Shown: positions 18,762 to 26,915 of the stretch, in pieces
How positions within the stretch are numbered: position 1 is the stretch's first letter
How the letters are laid out: each line of letters opens with the position of its first letter
NCBI RefSeq assembly: GCF_018219455.1
Contig: NZ_CP056122.1
Location: 3,962,065-4,026,064 of the forward strand
Direction of reading: 5' to 3'
From: Moritella sp. 5
GTDB taxonomy: Bacteria; Pseudomonadota; Gammaproteobacteria; Enterobacterales; Moritellaceae
Length of the DNA: 64,000 nt
The notes under the pieces: model-generated
The model's input: only the letters and a program-made list of their open reading frames with translations
Told to the model about the DNA's origin: nothing
Databases searched by the model: none
Position numbers and translations under genes: made by a program

Positions 18762-20111
18762 TTGAAAACTCAAGACATTTTCGTCATCGGTCTTATGACC
18801 TTCGCACTCTTTCTCGGTGCTGGTAACTTGATCTTTCCACCAGCGATGGGACTTAATGCTGGCACATCATTATCTTCTGCAATGGGGGGATTTTTACTCA
18901 CGGCCGTTGGGTTACCCACATTTACTATCATTGTTTTAGGGCGTATTGGCAATATTCGTAACCTAACCAAAGCGCTACCTAACTGGTTAGGGGCAACATT
19001 TTGGGTTTTACTATTCACCGCAATTGGCCCAGCTTTTGGCATGCCAAGAGCGGTCACAGTTGCCTATGAAATGGGCATAAAACCATTCTTAGAAAGCGAC
19101 CATCTTCTCCTATTTTCTATCATTTTTTCTGCTATTACCTTATTACTTGCCTTCAAGCCAGGCAATATTGTTACCTATATCGGAAAAATAATAACACCAG
19201 CCTTAATCTTACTTCTGTGTGGATTAGGTTTCAGCGCATTTATTCATCCTTTAGGTCTGCCTACTGCCCCGTATGGCGATTATCAACATAGCGCTGTCAC
19301 TAGCGGTCTAATTCAAGGCTATATGACTATGGATGCAATTGCTGCAGTGGGTTTTGGTTGGGTTATAATCCAGGCAATCAAAGCAAAAGGGATCACTAGC
19401 CAACAAGGTATTGCATCTAGCTCAATTAAGATTGCAGGTATATATGCTGTTTTAATGAGTGCTTGTTATATCGTGATGGGCTATGTTGGGGCAACATCAG
19501 CCACGATTGCAGAACACGGCATGAATGGTAGCGTTATTCTAACGCGCTATGTTGCAGAGGCATTTGGTCAATATGGTCAGTACTTACTTGCCGCAATTAT
19601 TATCATGGCCTGTTTAACAACGACGGTAGGCTTAACCAATGCCTGTGCTGAATATTACCAAGATACCTTTAAAGCCCATTTTGGTTTCACAGCAGCAATC
19701 ATTGTCGTGCTTACTGGTGTTATTGCAAACTTTGGTCTAGACGAAATCCTAAAAGTTAGTCTACCTGCTATTTTAGTATTATGTCCGATTGCTATCGCGC
19801 TAACATTAGCCTCTTTTACTGCGTCGATATTCACAGTATCACGCCTTACCCACAGCGGTATGTTAATCACTGCAACCCTGTTTGGTATCCTAGATGCGGT
19901 CAATATTTTGGGTAAAATGCCTCTCGAATTTAATGCATTATTTGTTCATTATCTGCCGCTTTATAATGCCCATGCAAGTTGGTTGTTACCATCGGTATTA
20001 ATACTAATTACTACCGTGATCATTGGCCGTACATCCACTGCAGAGAAGATATTTGGTTGTGTTGATTATCGTCTAAATTCACCATCTAATCTCACCGATT
20101 ATGAGCGCTGA
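18762..20111 (+). CDS. brnQ: BrnQ, branched-chain amino acid:cation symporter
   Basis: 449 residues, about 12 transmembrane helices, of the LIVCS family that imports Leu, Ile and Val with sodium or protons. The N-terminus FVIGLMTFALFLGAGNLIFP is diagnostic, as is FGMPRAVTVAYEMG near 93-106. Length is normal. The start is TTG at 18762, with GCAGGT about nine bases upstream. The leader upstream contains an Ile-rich peptide and competing stems, suggesting control by branched-chain aminoacyl-tRNA supply. Confidence 0.94.
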   Translation: MKTQDIFVIGLMTFALFLGAGNLIFPPAMGLNAGTSLSSAMGGFLLTAVGLPTFTIIVLGRIGNIRNLTKALPNWLGATFWVLLFTAIGPAFGMPRAVTVAYEMGIKPFLESDHLLLFSIIFSAITLLLAFKPGNIVTYIGKIITPALILLLCGLGFSAFIHPLGLPTAPYGDYQHSAVTSGLIQGYMTMDAIAAVGFGWVIIQAIKAKGITSQQGIASSSIKIAGIYAVLMSACYIVMGYVGATSATIAEHGMNGSVILTRYVAEAFGQYGQYLLAAIIIMACLTTTVGLTNACAEYYQDTFKAHFGFTAAIIVVLTGVIANFGLDEILKVSLPAILVLCPIAIALTLASFTASIFTVSRLTHSGMLITATLFGILDAVNILGKMPLEFNALFVHYLPLYNAHASWLLPSVLILITTVIIGRTSTAEKIFGCVDYRLNSPSNLTDYER

Positions 20112-20125
20112 TAACAAAATTAAAA

Positions 20126-20167
20126 ACAAATAATTAAATACAAATAATTAAATACAAATAATTAAAA
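20126..20167. repeat. 14-bp tandem repeat, three copies
   Basis: ACAAATAATTAAAT occurs at 20126, 20140 and 20154, the last copy differing at its final base. It lies in the brnQ to DUF481 gap. Confidence 0.9.
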
Positions 20168-20217
20168 ATTTACCAAACTAAGGTTTAAGGGATTTTACCT
20201 TTCGGAGTAGAACTACA

Positions 20218-20958
20218 ATGAAAAAGATTTTGATAGCATCTGCTATTTTAATGGCGGCACCTTTTTCAGCTCAAGCCAATACAGGTCTCGTCGGGGAAAA
20301 CAAGGCCTTTGGTGGAGATGCAGAGCTAGGAGCGACGTTAACCACAGGTAATACAGAAACGACCTCAATAAAAGGCCGTTTAGATATGAAGCACGAACTC
20401 GATAACTGGGAAAATCAGTATTTAATTGAAGCTTTATACAAAGAGGATACAGGTGAAGTCACAGGAAAACGTTATTTTGGCCGGATCCAGGGCAACTATA
20501 AATTATCCAATTTAAGCTATATATTTGTGACCGCAAACCATGAAATCGACCCCTTCACCGGTTTTAGCTCTACCTCAACAGCTTCTTCCGGTTACGGCCA
20601 TAGGTTTATTGATAATGGCAAGACTCAGCTTAATATTGAAGTCGGTCCTGGTTATAAATATAAACGTTTAGACAGTGAGAGTGCGGCTGAAGCCGGCTAT
20701 GATACTGAAGACAGCTGGATTGCGCATGGAGTAATAAACTTTGAAACTAAGATATCTAAAAGCTCTAAGTTTAAGCAGATGTTTGTTGTCGAGCATGGCG
20801 AAGACTTCGAAGGGCGCTCTGAAACATCAATAACAGCAAATATTATTGGCGCATTAGCAATGAAATTTGCCGTTACTGTACGTTATAACGATTCCCCTCT
20901 CGACGATAAAGAAAACACAGATACTGAAACGAATATGACTCTGCTATATGCTTTCTAA
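20218..20958 (+). CDS. DUF481 (YdiY-like) outer-membrane protein
   Basis: 246 residues with a signal peptide (residues 1 to about 20, ending AQAN). The mature part alternates polar and hydrophobic residues in beta-barrel style: GDAELGATLTTGNTETTSIK near 35-54, YFGRIQGNYKLSNLSYIFV and the C-terminal ETNMTLLYAF, which ends in Phe as outer-membrane barrels do. This is the DUF481/YdiY salt-induced outer-membrane protein family. Function is uncertain. The stop is followed 66 bp later by the second copy of the hairpin repeat. Confidence 0.85.
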   Translation: MKKILIASAILMAAPFSAQANTGLVGENKAFGGDAELGATLTTGNTETTSIKGRLDMKHELDNWENQYLIEALYKEDTGEVTGKRYFGRIQGNYKLSNLSYIFVTANHEIDPFTGFSSTSTASSGYGHRFIDNGKTQLNIEVGPGYKYKRLDSESAAEAGYDTEDSWIAHGVINFETKISKSSKFKQMFVVEHGEDFEGRSETSITANIIGALAMKFAVTVRYNDSPLDDKENTDTETNMTLLYAF

Positions 20959-21024
20959 CCTCTTAAGGGGTTCAAGTTCAATATTGCAAACAAAGGTTAC
21001 ATACGATGAGAGTGGGAACGATAC

Positions 21025-21084
21025 CCTATTACTGAATATTGTGTAGTGGTATAGATTAACGCCGTAGTTTAGGATTACGGCGTT
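21025..21084 (+). repeat. Interspersed hairpin repeat, copy 2 (terminator-like)
   Basis: A 60-bp unit like 18299-18360, with the same hairpin arms AACGCCGT (21058-21065) and ACGGCGTT (21077-21084). The unit lies between the plus-strand DUF481 gene and the convergent elbB gene. Confidence 0.8.
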
Positions 21085-21121
21085 AATTATTTCCATCTAT
21101 ATCACACAATGGAAACTTTAA

Positions 21122-21775
21122 TTACTGACTTAACGACACAACAGAATCAACTAGATTTTTAATCCCTACTCTTGCTTCTAAAAGACTATTCGCAAGCATA
21201 TAAGCTGGCGTTGTTACAACTCGATTCTCAATATCAATAGAAACACTGGTCACATCTTTCACTTCGTGTTTAGCGCCAAGCCCTTCAAGTGTTTTTGCGG
21301 TATCAGCATCATTACCTATCGTTAGGGTAATATCATCATATACTGCAGTCAGTAGCATTGGCGCTATACACATATAGCCAACAACTTTTTGTGCGTTTTT
21401 AAAATCAGTGGCAACTTTAATGAACTCATTAATTGCTGAAAATTCTGCGCCTTTAATTGCAAAATCACTTAAATTTTTAGCTGCACCAAAACCACCTACA
21501 ACGATTAATCCGTCAAAATCAATCGCATTTAATTCTGTAATAGGTTTTACATCACCCCTTGTAATTCTTGCCGACTCAACTAATACATTACGACTTTCAT
21601 TAACCATCACTTCGCCAGTTAAGTGATTAACGACATGCATTTGTTCCATATCTGGTGCAAAGCACTCGTAAGTAGAGCCAGACTCTTCAATAGATAATAA
21701 AGTTAAAACGGCTTCATTTATTTCTGAGCCATCATAAACACCAGAGCCAGATAAAATCACTGCTAATTTAGTCAT
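21122..21775 (-). CDS. elbB: ElbB, DJ-1/PfpI-like glyoxalase
   Basis: 217 residues of the ElbB family (isoprenoid biosynthesis protein with amidotransferase-like domain), a DJ-1/PfpI fold with reported glyoxalase activity. Landmarks are LAVILSGSGVYDGSEINEAV at 3-22, the IVVGGFGAAKNLSDFA stretch near 91-106 and the nucleophile-elbow region GYMCIAPMLL near 134-143. Length matches the family. It is monocistronic and convergent with the DUF481 gene. Confidence 0.92.
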   Translation of the reverse strand: MTKLAVILSGSGVYDGSEINEAVLTLLSIEESGSTYECFAPDMEQMHVVNHLTGEVMVNESRNVLVESARITRGDVKPITELNAIDFDGLIVVGGFGAAKNLSDFAIKGAEFSAINEFIKVATDFKNAQKVVGYMCIAPMLLTAVYDDITLTIGNDADTAKTLEGLGAKHEVKDVTSVSIDIENRVVTTPAYMLANSLLEARVGIKNLVDSVVSLSQ

Positions 21776-21945
21776 TATTTACTTCCTATGTATTTAAAAA
21801 AAGGGGGCTACCTTCACGACAGATAAACCATACCTCATTGATACTATTAGTTTTTAAATTAACTACAAGAAAAATAGCCATTTATCTTAACGAACCGTGC
21901 ACCCTAACCCAAATTAATTAAAAATGGCGGCAAAATAACGACACA

Positions 21946-22097
21946 TGCTAGAATCCCCGCTCATAAGCCGTAATGCCTTAAACGGAAAAAGCATGCTTGA
22001 ATTAATTAATGAACTCTTAAAATTATTAGACACAATATTAAATTTCTAATTCTCGTCGTGAATAATAAAGTCCTGCATTCATTGCAGGACTTTTTTA
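21946..22097 (+). ncRNA. Candidate short transcript with extended -10, tiny ORF and terminator
   Basis: TGCTAGAAT (21946-21954) is an extended -10 element. A hairpin with an 11-bp perfect stem AAAGTCCTGCA/TGCAGGACTTT (22067-22077 with 22083-22093), followed by more T residues, ends the unit. The expected RNA is about 135 nt. It carries an 18-codon ORF with its own ribosome site and stands 400 bp from the next gene, so it looks like an independent transcription unit. Confidence 0.5.
21993..22049 (+). CDS. 18-residue Leu-rich amphipathic peptide
   Basis: ATG 21993 to TAA 22047 encodes MLELINELLKLLDTILNF. AACGGAAAAAGC upstream gives GGA eight bases from the ATG. Seven of 18 residues are Leu with Asp, Glu and Lys regularly spaced, so it could form an amphipathic helix. 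It could be a small toxin-like or membrane-active peptide, or a Leu-codon leader; no downstream Leu operon is adjacent. Confidence 0.4.
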   Translation: MLELINELLKLLDTILNF

Positions 22098-22237
22098 TTA
22101 TAAGGATTTACCTGCCAGACCGAACATTCTCTATTTATCAAATATTTCATCTGATAACCAAATATCTACTCGCCCCAATTTCTGGGTAAACTATTTTTAG
22201 CTTGCACCGTAAAATTAATGATATCAACCAAGAGGTT

Positions 22238-22305
22238 GGAGGAGTTATACGCCACCAAGTACGAGAATAAGTGATCACAAATACTTGGAACTCGGCGTAA
22301 TCCAG
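22238..22305. promoter_or_regulatory. Inverted repeat upstream of the pore-toxin cassette
   Basis: ACGCC and CCAAGTA are mirrored by TACTTGG and GGCGT across about 20 bases, giving an interrupted hairpin about 190 bp upstream of the first toxin gene. Possible regulator site or RNA structure. The rest of the 22098-22491 gap shows no gene. Confidence 0.35.
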
Positions 22306-22491
22306 TTTAATAAACCAATTTTAATGTAAATTTAAAATAAATATATCATTCAAATAGTTAGTGGGTGTAGTGTTATTAACACCACGAAAAATAGAGTTTT
22401 TATATCGCACAACGATAATCAACGGTTAAGTTTCCAATGGCCTCAGGAAACTCTAGCCATTCACTATACGAGGCTACTAGAGGAATTTGAT

Positions 22492-23631
22492 ATGTCTAAT
22501 CTCAATGTCGTAACAAGCAATCCAAGTGTCGAAAAAAGCAATCCAAGTGTCGCAGCAAGTCATATAGACAAAGCGAACAAAGGGCAATCAGCCCAGTCCC
22601 TCATCATCCAAACCTATGCAAATAGCGTTAACGAACAACCAAGCGTCGATTTTTCAGGTAATCAACATTTAGCGCTCTACGAAAAACAAATTAATGATGG
22701 ACTGGCAACAGCCCAAGGCCACGCAGCCAATTATTTAAACAATATACAACCAAATATTATTAAGAACATAGCCAATATTGATAATTACTACACGCTACAC
22801 AATGCAGTTCCAACAATATTGCCTGAAGGGTCAACAGAAGAGCAATGGGTAGAGCTCCTCACGGTACTCAAAGTGAAAGCGGCAGAATACCAGAAAGATG
22901 CAAATGGGGTGAAAACATCACTGGAAGGATTAACCAAGGATCTGAGTCATGATTCCCAATCTTTTTCAAAAACAGTCGGTAATCTTAATACCGCTGTTAA
23001 CGGAGATAATGGTGTCTTAGCGTCAGATCAAAAACAATTGGATAATATCCAAGGAAAAATAGATGGCGCAATTGCAGGTATCGCCGTGAGTGGTCTTACT
23101 ATTGCTGGCGGTGTTTTTATGATCGTCGTTGGCGGTGTTGCTGACTTTGTTACGGCAGGAACCACCACTCCGCTAGTGGTAGGTGGTATCGGTATCGTAG
23201 CAGGAGGTATAGGTGGCGAGGTAGCTGCTGCTATCACATTGAAAAACCTGAATGATGAAAAATCCCGATTATTAAGAGAAGAATCAATGCTTGAAGCAGA
23301 GGTTAAATTAGCCTCGGGAATTAGTAGTAGTTATCAAAGCCTAGTAAACCAAGTTAACAATGCGGTTACTGCCGCAACTCAAATGAAAAATGCTTGGGAA
23401 TCCCTAGCGAGTGATCTAGGCAGTATGATTAGTGATTTACAATTAGGGATCATAAGTACTGGTATCGTGCGCGAAATGATGTTGACCGCAACTAACGGCA
23501 TAATACAAATAGTGCTTAAGGATATTGATACCATAAAAGGACAGATGGCTGGCGTAACCATTATCCTAGCCAAACCAGGGCAAACAGTAGGTGAAGCAAT
23601 CGTTGAGGCTGCAGAAGCGCTCGCGGCATAA
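22492..23631 (+). CDS. MakA-like alpha-pore-forming toxin subunit
   Basis: 379 residues without a signal peptide. The architecture is that of the ClyA/Hbl/Nhe/Mak alpha-pore-forming family. A long helical N-terminal half (residues 60-190) is followed by a hydrophobic hairpin, GAIAGIAVSGLTIAGGVFMI through GGIGIVAGGIGGEVAAAITL (about 192-250), as the membrane-inserting head. Further long helices run to the C-terminus (about 255-375). Size matches MakA of Vibrio cholerae, whose gene lies in the makDCBAE operon. A GAGG ribosome site precedes the ATG. The second gene 144 bp downstream encodes a related protein, so a multicomponent toxin is likely. Family is firm from architecture; the MakA name is by resemblance. 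Confidence 0.72.
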   Translation: MSNLNVVTSNPSVEKSNPSVAASHIDKANKGQSAQSLIIQTYANSVNEQPSVDFSGNQHLALYEKQINDGLATAQGHAANYLNNIQPNIIKNIANIDNYYTLHNAVPTILPEGSTEEQWVELLTVLKVKAAEYQKDANGVKTSLEGLTKDLSHDSQSFSKTVGNLNTAVNGDNGVLASDQKQLDNIQGKIDGAIAGIAVSGLTIAGGVFMIVVGGVADFVTAGTTTPLVVGGIGIVAGGIGGEVAAAITLKNLNDEKSRLLREESMLEAEVKLASGISSSYQSLVNQVNNAVTAATQMKNAWESLASDLGSMISDLQLGIISTGIVREMMLTATNGIIQIVLKDIDTIKGQMAGVTIILAKPGQTVGEAIVEAAEALAA

Positions 23632-23775
23632 ATAATTTAGCATGTTCCTACAAGTGTAGGTGCATGCTAACTTCATCCGAATAATAAAAGTACATTCCCC
23701 CATACTTCATAAAATAATTCAAATTCCTATCGATCACGTGTTTTGTGGTGACCATAAAACACAGGAGGTTCACAA

Positions 23776-24579
23776 ATGAATGGTTATTTATCACAAGCAG
23801 TAACAAACTTGCAGGCTACTGAAAAACAGATCTCACACCTTTCTGGCTTGCCATCCGCGGCCCAGAAAATACAGGCAGAATCAATAACCCTTATTTCATC
23901 GATACTATCGACAGTTCAAACCACACAACATACCATTATTAGCTTTGTCAAAAAGTCCGTTCCCGAGCTAAATGAAATAGATGCCATGCTTGCGAACAAT
24001 CAATCGTTACCAAGCATACAGGCTGCAATAGAGAATGTTAAACACGAAACGATAACATTACAGTCCGACGTAAACGAAACGACTAACCAAATACAAACAG
24101 CGTCATTGCAAATACTTAGCTATTTTAATCGACTAGCAACCATCGAGTCTGACTTAACAACACAGATGTTTAAATTACAGGGACAACGAGACTATGCTAA
24201 AGATAAAGAAGAGGCCACAAAGAAGAAGTATTATTATCTTCTCGCTTTAGGTCCTTTTGGTCTAATCGGTTTAGCAACTGCACTCGGATTATATTTAAAA
24301 TGGAAATCTGATGTTAACGATTACGAAAGCCAAATCAATGCATTGAACAATCAAATTCGCGCACTAAAAACAATGCAATCAGCCAGTCAATTACTGGGCA
24401 CAGACTTCCGAGGAGTAATGGAAAAAATATCAGGGGTAAAAAATGCCGTTGACTTTCTAAGCAGTGATATTCTAATCATTGAATCTGATTTAGATGAAAG
24501 TAACATTTTTCTGATTATTGAACTCAAGATAAAAGCCGCAATTACAGAAGTACAGACACTCGGTGTTGATGCATCTTGA
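23776..24579 (+). CDS. Second alpha-pore-forming toxin component (MakB/MakE- or YaxB-like)
   Basis: 267 residues, almost wholly helical, with long heptad-like stretches (about 20-140 and 180-260) flanking a single hydrophobic head YYYLLALGPFGLIGLATALG (about 154-173). This is the helix-head-helix plan of alpha-pore-forming toxin partners such as YaxB, MakB/MakE and Hbl subunits. A strong ribosome site, ACAGGAGG, precedes the ATG. It has no signal peptide, like its upstream neighbour. In multipartite systems one subunit usually anchors and another extends the pore; which role this one plays cannot be told. Confidence 0.62.
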   Translation: MNGYLSQAVTNLQATEKQISHLSGLPSAAQKIQAESITLISSILSTVQTTQHTIISFVKKSVPELNEIDAMLANNQSLPSIQAAIENVKHETITLQSDVNETTNQIQTASLQILSYFNRLATIESDLTTQMFKLQGQRDYAKDKEEATKKKYYYLLALGPFGLIGLATALGLYLKWKSDVNDYESQINALNNQIRALKTMQSASQLLGTDFRGVMEKISGVKNAVDFLSSDILIIESDLDESNIFLIIELKIKAAITEVQTLGVDAS

Positions 24580-24698
24580 GATATACACAATTAATAAATT
24601 CATAAGAAATATATAAGAAACATATAAGGATCACTGGGATAATATTGGCTCACACCATGCTAAGCTAATGCGAAATCAAACGACCATTAATACATCGG

Positions 24699-25217
24699 AT
24701 GGTTATGACATTAAAACGAGTTCGATTTATTTCATTGGTCCTTCATTTCTGGATAGCGTTCGCTCTGATTATCAGTCAGATAATACCTAGCATCGAAGTG
24801 CTCTATGGACTGATATTATCAAGCAATATTTTCATGCTTATGGACTTTAAGATCCTACGGCGTAATCTGCTTATCTACATACACCATATCTTATTCTTGT
24901 TTCTCTCTAGTGCCTTAGTGCTAGTCTATCAAGTTGAACAAGGCTTCACTAACGAGATGCTAACAGCTTGTGTCAGTGCAGGTATGTTGATTTCGAATTC
25001 ATCTTGGACAAAAAAACATATCAAAATCTACGCTGCAATAAATATATTGATCGCGACCTATTTTGTCTACATTATCTTATCTCTGAATGCTCCTATGTCA
25101 TGGCTTTTCCTTACATTACAGTTAGGGACCCTAATGACACTAGGACTCTCTTACACCATCTCTCTATATATCATATTTCGCCCAACATGCTATACGCATC
25201 AACAAAGTCGTCGCTGA
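24699..25217 (+). CDS. Polytopic membrane protein linked to the pore-toxin cassette
   Basis: 172 residues with about five transmembrane helices (roughly 8-28, 32-50, 56-77, 86-104 and 108-155 split in two). I do not recognise the family. It follows the two toxin genes on the same strand after 120 bp. A self-protection or export role would be a natural idea but nothing in the sequence shows it. ATG 24699 or the ATG two codons on could be the start. Confidence 0.55.
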   Translation: MVMTLKRVRFISLVLHFWIAFALIISQIIPSIEVLYGLILSSNIFMLMDFKILRRNLLIYIHHILFLFLSSALVLVYQVEQGFTNEMLTACVSAGMLISNSSWTKKHIKIYAAINILIATYFVYIILSLNAPMSWLFLTLQLGTLMTLGLSYTISLYIIFRPTCYTHQQSRR

Positions 25218-25245
25218 TCTTTATTCGTTTACCCACAGAATAGGT

Positions 25246-26199
25246 TCAAACAAATCTCGCTTTAAATGCCGACGGACTTAACCCAATAATGGTCATAAAC
25301 ACTTTACGGAAACTATTTACATCATCGTATCCTATATTCAGAGCAATCTGCTCAAAGCTTTGAGTTGTAGACTCTAGTAGATCACATGCTTTTTGGACTC
25401 TCACTTTTTGAATATATTTAATAGGCTTTAAGCTTGTAGCATTAGTAAATTGGCGTAGAAATGTTCGCTCAGTCATACAGGCTAAACCCGCTAACAAAGA
25501 AATATTTAATGATTGATTATAGTTTGCTTGAATATAGTGTTGTACTTGTAGAATCCGTTGATTTCCATGATTAAATTTTGGCGTAAAACTACCATAATAA
25601 CGCTGTTCTCTCTTCCCTGTATCTACAATAAGATATTTTCCAAGTGTTCGCATAATGTGTGGCCGAGTAAATTGTGCAACTATCTCTAATCCTAAATCAA
25701 TCCATGACATAAGACCGCCCGCCGTGATTATGTCTCCATCATTAATAAGCAAGCTCTCGACGTTAAGAGATATTTTAGGGTACAGAAAATTAAACTCTTC
25801 GGCTAACTGCCAGTGCGTCGTCGCAGGTCTGTTATCTAGCAATCCCGTTTTGGCCAGTATAAATGCCCCAGCACAAGCACTGCATAATATAGCCCCCTTA
25901 TTGTGGGCATCATGCAGAAATTGCAATACTTCTGGTTTAGGTGCACGGTAATAATGACCATCCAAATTCGGAGGAAGGATCACAATATCACTTTGACGAT
26001 CACGACCTAACTCGCTATCAGACTGAACAACACTCACAGTAAATTGCATATCAAACTGACTATCTATGATTATTTTATTCGCGATTAAAAATAGTTCTTT
26101 AAGGCCATGAACGGCACTCTGCAATGCATTAGGGTAGTCGATAATTACAATACGGATACTACTTGTCACTTTTGCCCTACTTTGTGGCAATAACGCCAT
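25246..26199 (-). CDS. GlxA-type AraC regulator with a DJ-1/PfpI-like domain
   Basis: 317 residues. Residues of about 15-190 form a DJ-1/PfpI-like domain with the nucleophile-elbow region LCSACAGAFILAKTGLLDNR near 103-122. The C-terminal 100 residues hold two AraC helix-turn-helix units (LNISLLAGLACMTERTFLRQ and SFEQIALNIGYDDVNSFRKV). It is divergent from the cysteine hydrolase at 26269 with a 69-bp gap, the usual arrangement for this regulator and its target. Confidence 0.9.
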   Translation of the reverse strand: MALLPQSRAKVTSSIRIVIIDYPNALQSAVHGLKELFLIANKIIIDSQFDMQFTVSVVQSDSELGRDRQSDIVILPPNLDGHYYRAPKPEVLQFLHDAHNKGAILCSACAGAFILAKTGLLDNRPATTHWQLAEEFNFLYPKISLNVESLLINDGDIITAGGLMSWIDLGLEIVAQFTRPHIMRTLGKYLIVDTGKREQRYYGSFTPKFNHGNQRILQVQHYIQANYNQSLNISLLAGLACMTERTFLRQFTNATSLKPIKYIQKVRVQKACDLLESTTQSFEQIALNIGYDDVNSFRKVFMTIIGLSPSAFKARFV

Positions 26200-26268
26200 A
26201 GGTGTCGTTGATTTATATTTTGCATAATAGCCTTAACAAAACGTCGAAACAACACAAGAGAGCTTATT

Positions 26269-26832
26269 ATGTCTAACACAGCATTATTATTAATTGATTT
26301 TCAAAATGACTATTACTCAACATATGCAGATGCTAAATGGGCACTATCTGGTACTGAAACTGCAGCATCTAATGCCGCGACGTTATTAGCTGCATTCCGT
26401 AAACAAAGCTTGCCTGTCATTCATGTCCGTCATGAATTCCCTTCAAATGATGCACCCTTTTTTCTACCAGAATCTGAAGGTGCAAAAATTCATACGAGTG
26501 TCGCGCCAATAGAAGGGGAATCCGTAATTTTGAAGCATCAAATAAACAGTTTTCGTGACACTGAATTAAATAATATCTTGAAAGAACTTAACGTTGAGAA
26601 GCTGATTATTGTGGGTGCAATGAGTCATATGTGTATCGATGCTGTGACCCGTGCAGCTGTTGACCTTGGATATGAATGTCATGTCGCTCATGATGCTTGT
26701 GCAACGCTGGATCTTGAATTTAATGGTGTCACAGTCCCTGCAATCCATGTTCATAGTGCATTTATGGCGGCATTGAATTTTGGTTACTGTAACGTGGACA
26801 GTACAACTCAATTACTCGACTTAGTTAGTTAA
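26269..26832 (+). CDS. Isochorismatase-like cysteine hydrolase
   Basis: 187 residues of the isochorismatase superfamily. The catalytic triad can be placed: Asp in LLIDFQNDYY near 7-16, Lys in ILKHQINSF near 87-95 and Cys in VGAMSHMCIDAVTRAA near 117-132, with the preceding cis-peptide-like segment. The substrate is unknown; relatives hydrolyse amides such as nicotinamide. It is divergently paired with a GlxA-type regulator. Confidence 0.88.
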   Translation: MSNTALLLIDFQNDYYSTYADAKWALSGTETAASNAATLLAAFRKQSLPVIHVRHEFPSNDAPFFLPESEGAKIHTSVAPIEGESVILKHQINSFRDTELNNILKELNVEKLIIVGAMSHMCIDAVTRAAVDLGYECHVAHDACATLDLEFNGVTVPAIHVHSAFMAALNFGYCNVDSTTQLLDLVS

Positions 26833-26866
26833 ATCTATCGAGGAAAATACTCGAGTCGTCACGCAT

Positions 26867-26906
26867 AATATTGCCCTTCACTCGTAATTACGCGTGAAAG
26901 GCAATA
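26867..26906. terminator. Hairpin between convergent genes
   Basis: ATATTGCCCTTCAC pairs with GTGAAAGGCAATAT around a loop of about 10 bases, with one mismatch. It lies between the convergent hydrolase and the ToxR-EAL gene. A T tract is lacking on either side, so it could also act by blocking readthrough or RNA decay. Confidence 0.5.
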
Positions 26907-26915
26907 TCGATTACA

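Noticed and set aside
24968-25243. Alternative 91-codon frame inside the toxin-linked membrane protein gene
   Set aside because: Overlaps the polytopic membrane protein in another frame with no ribosome site and poor hydrophobic pattern.
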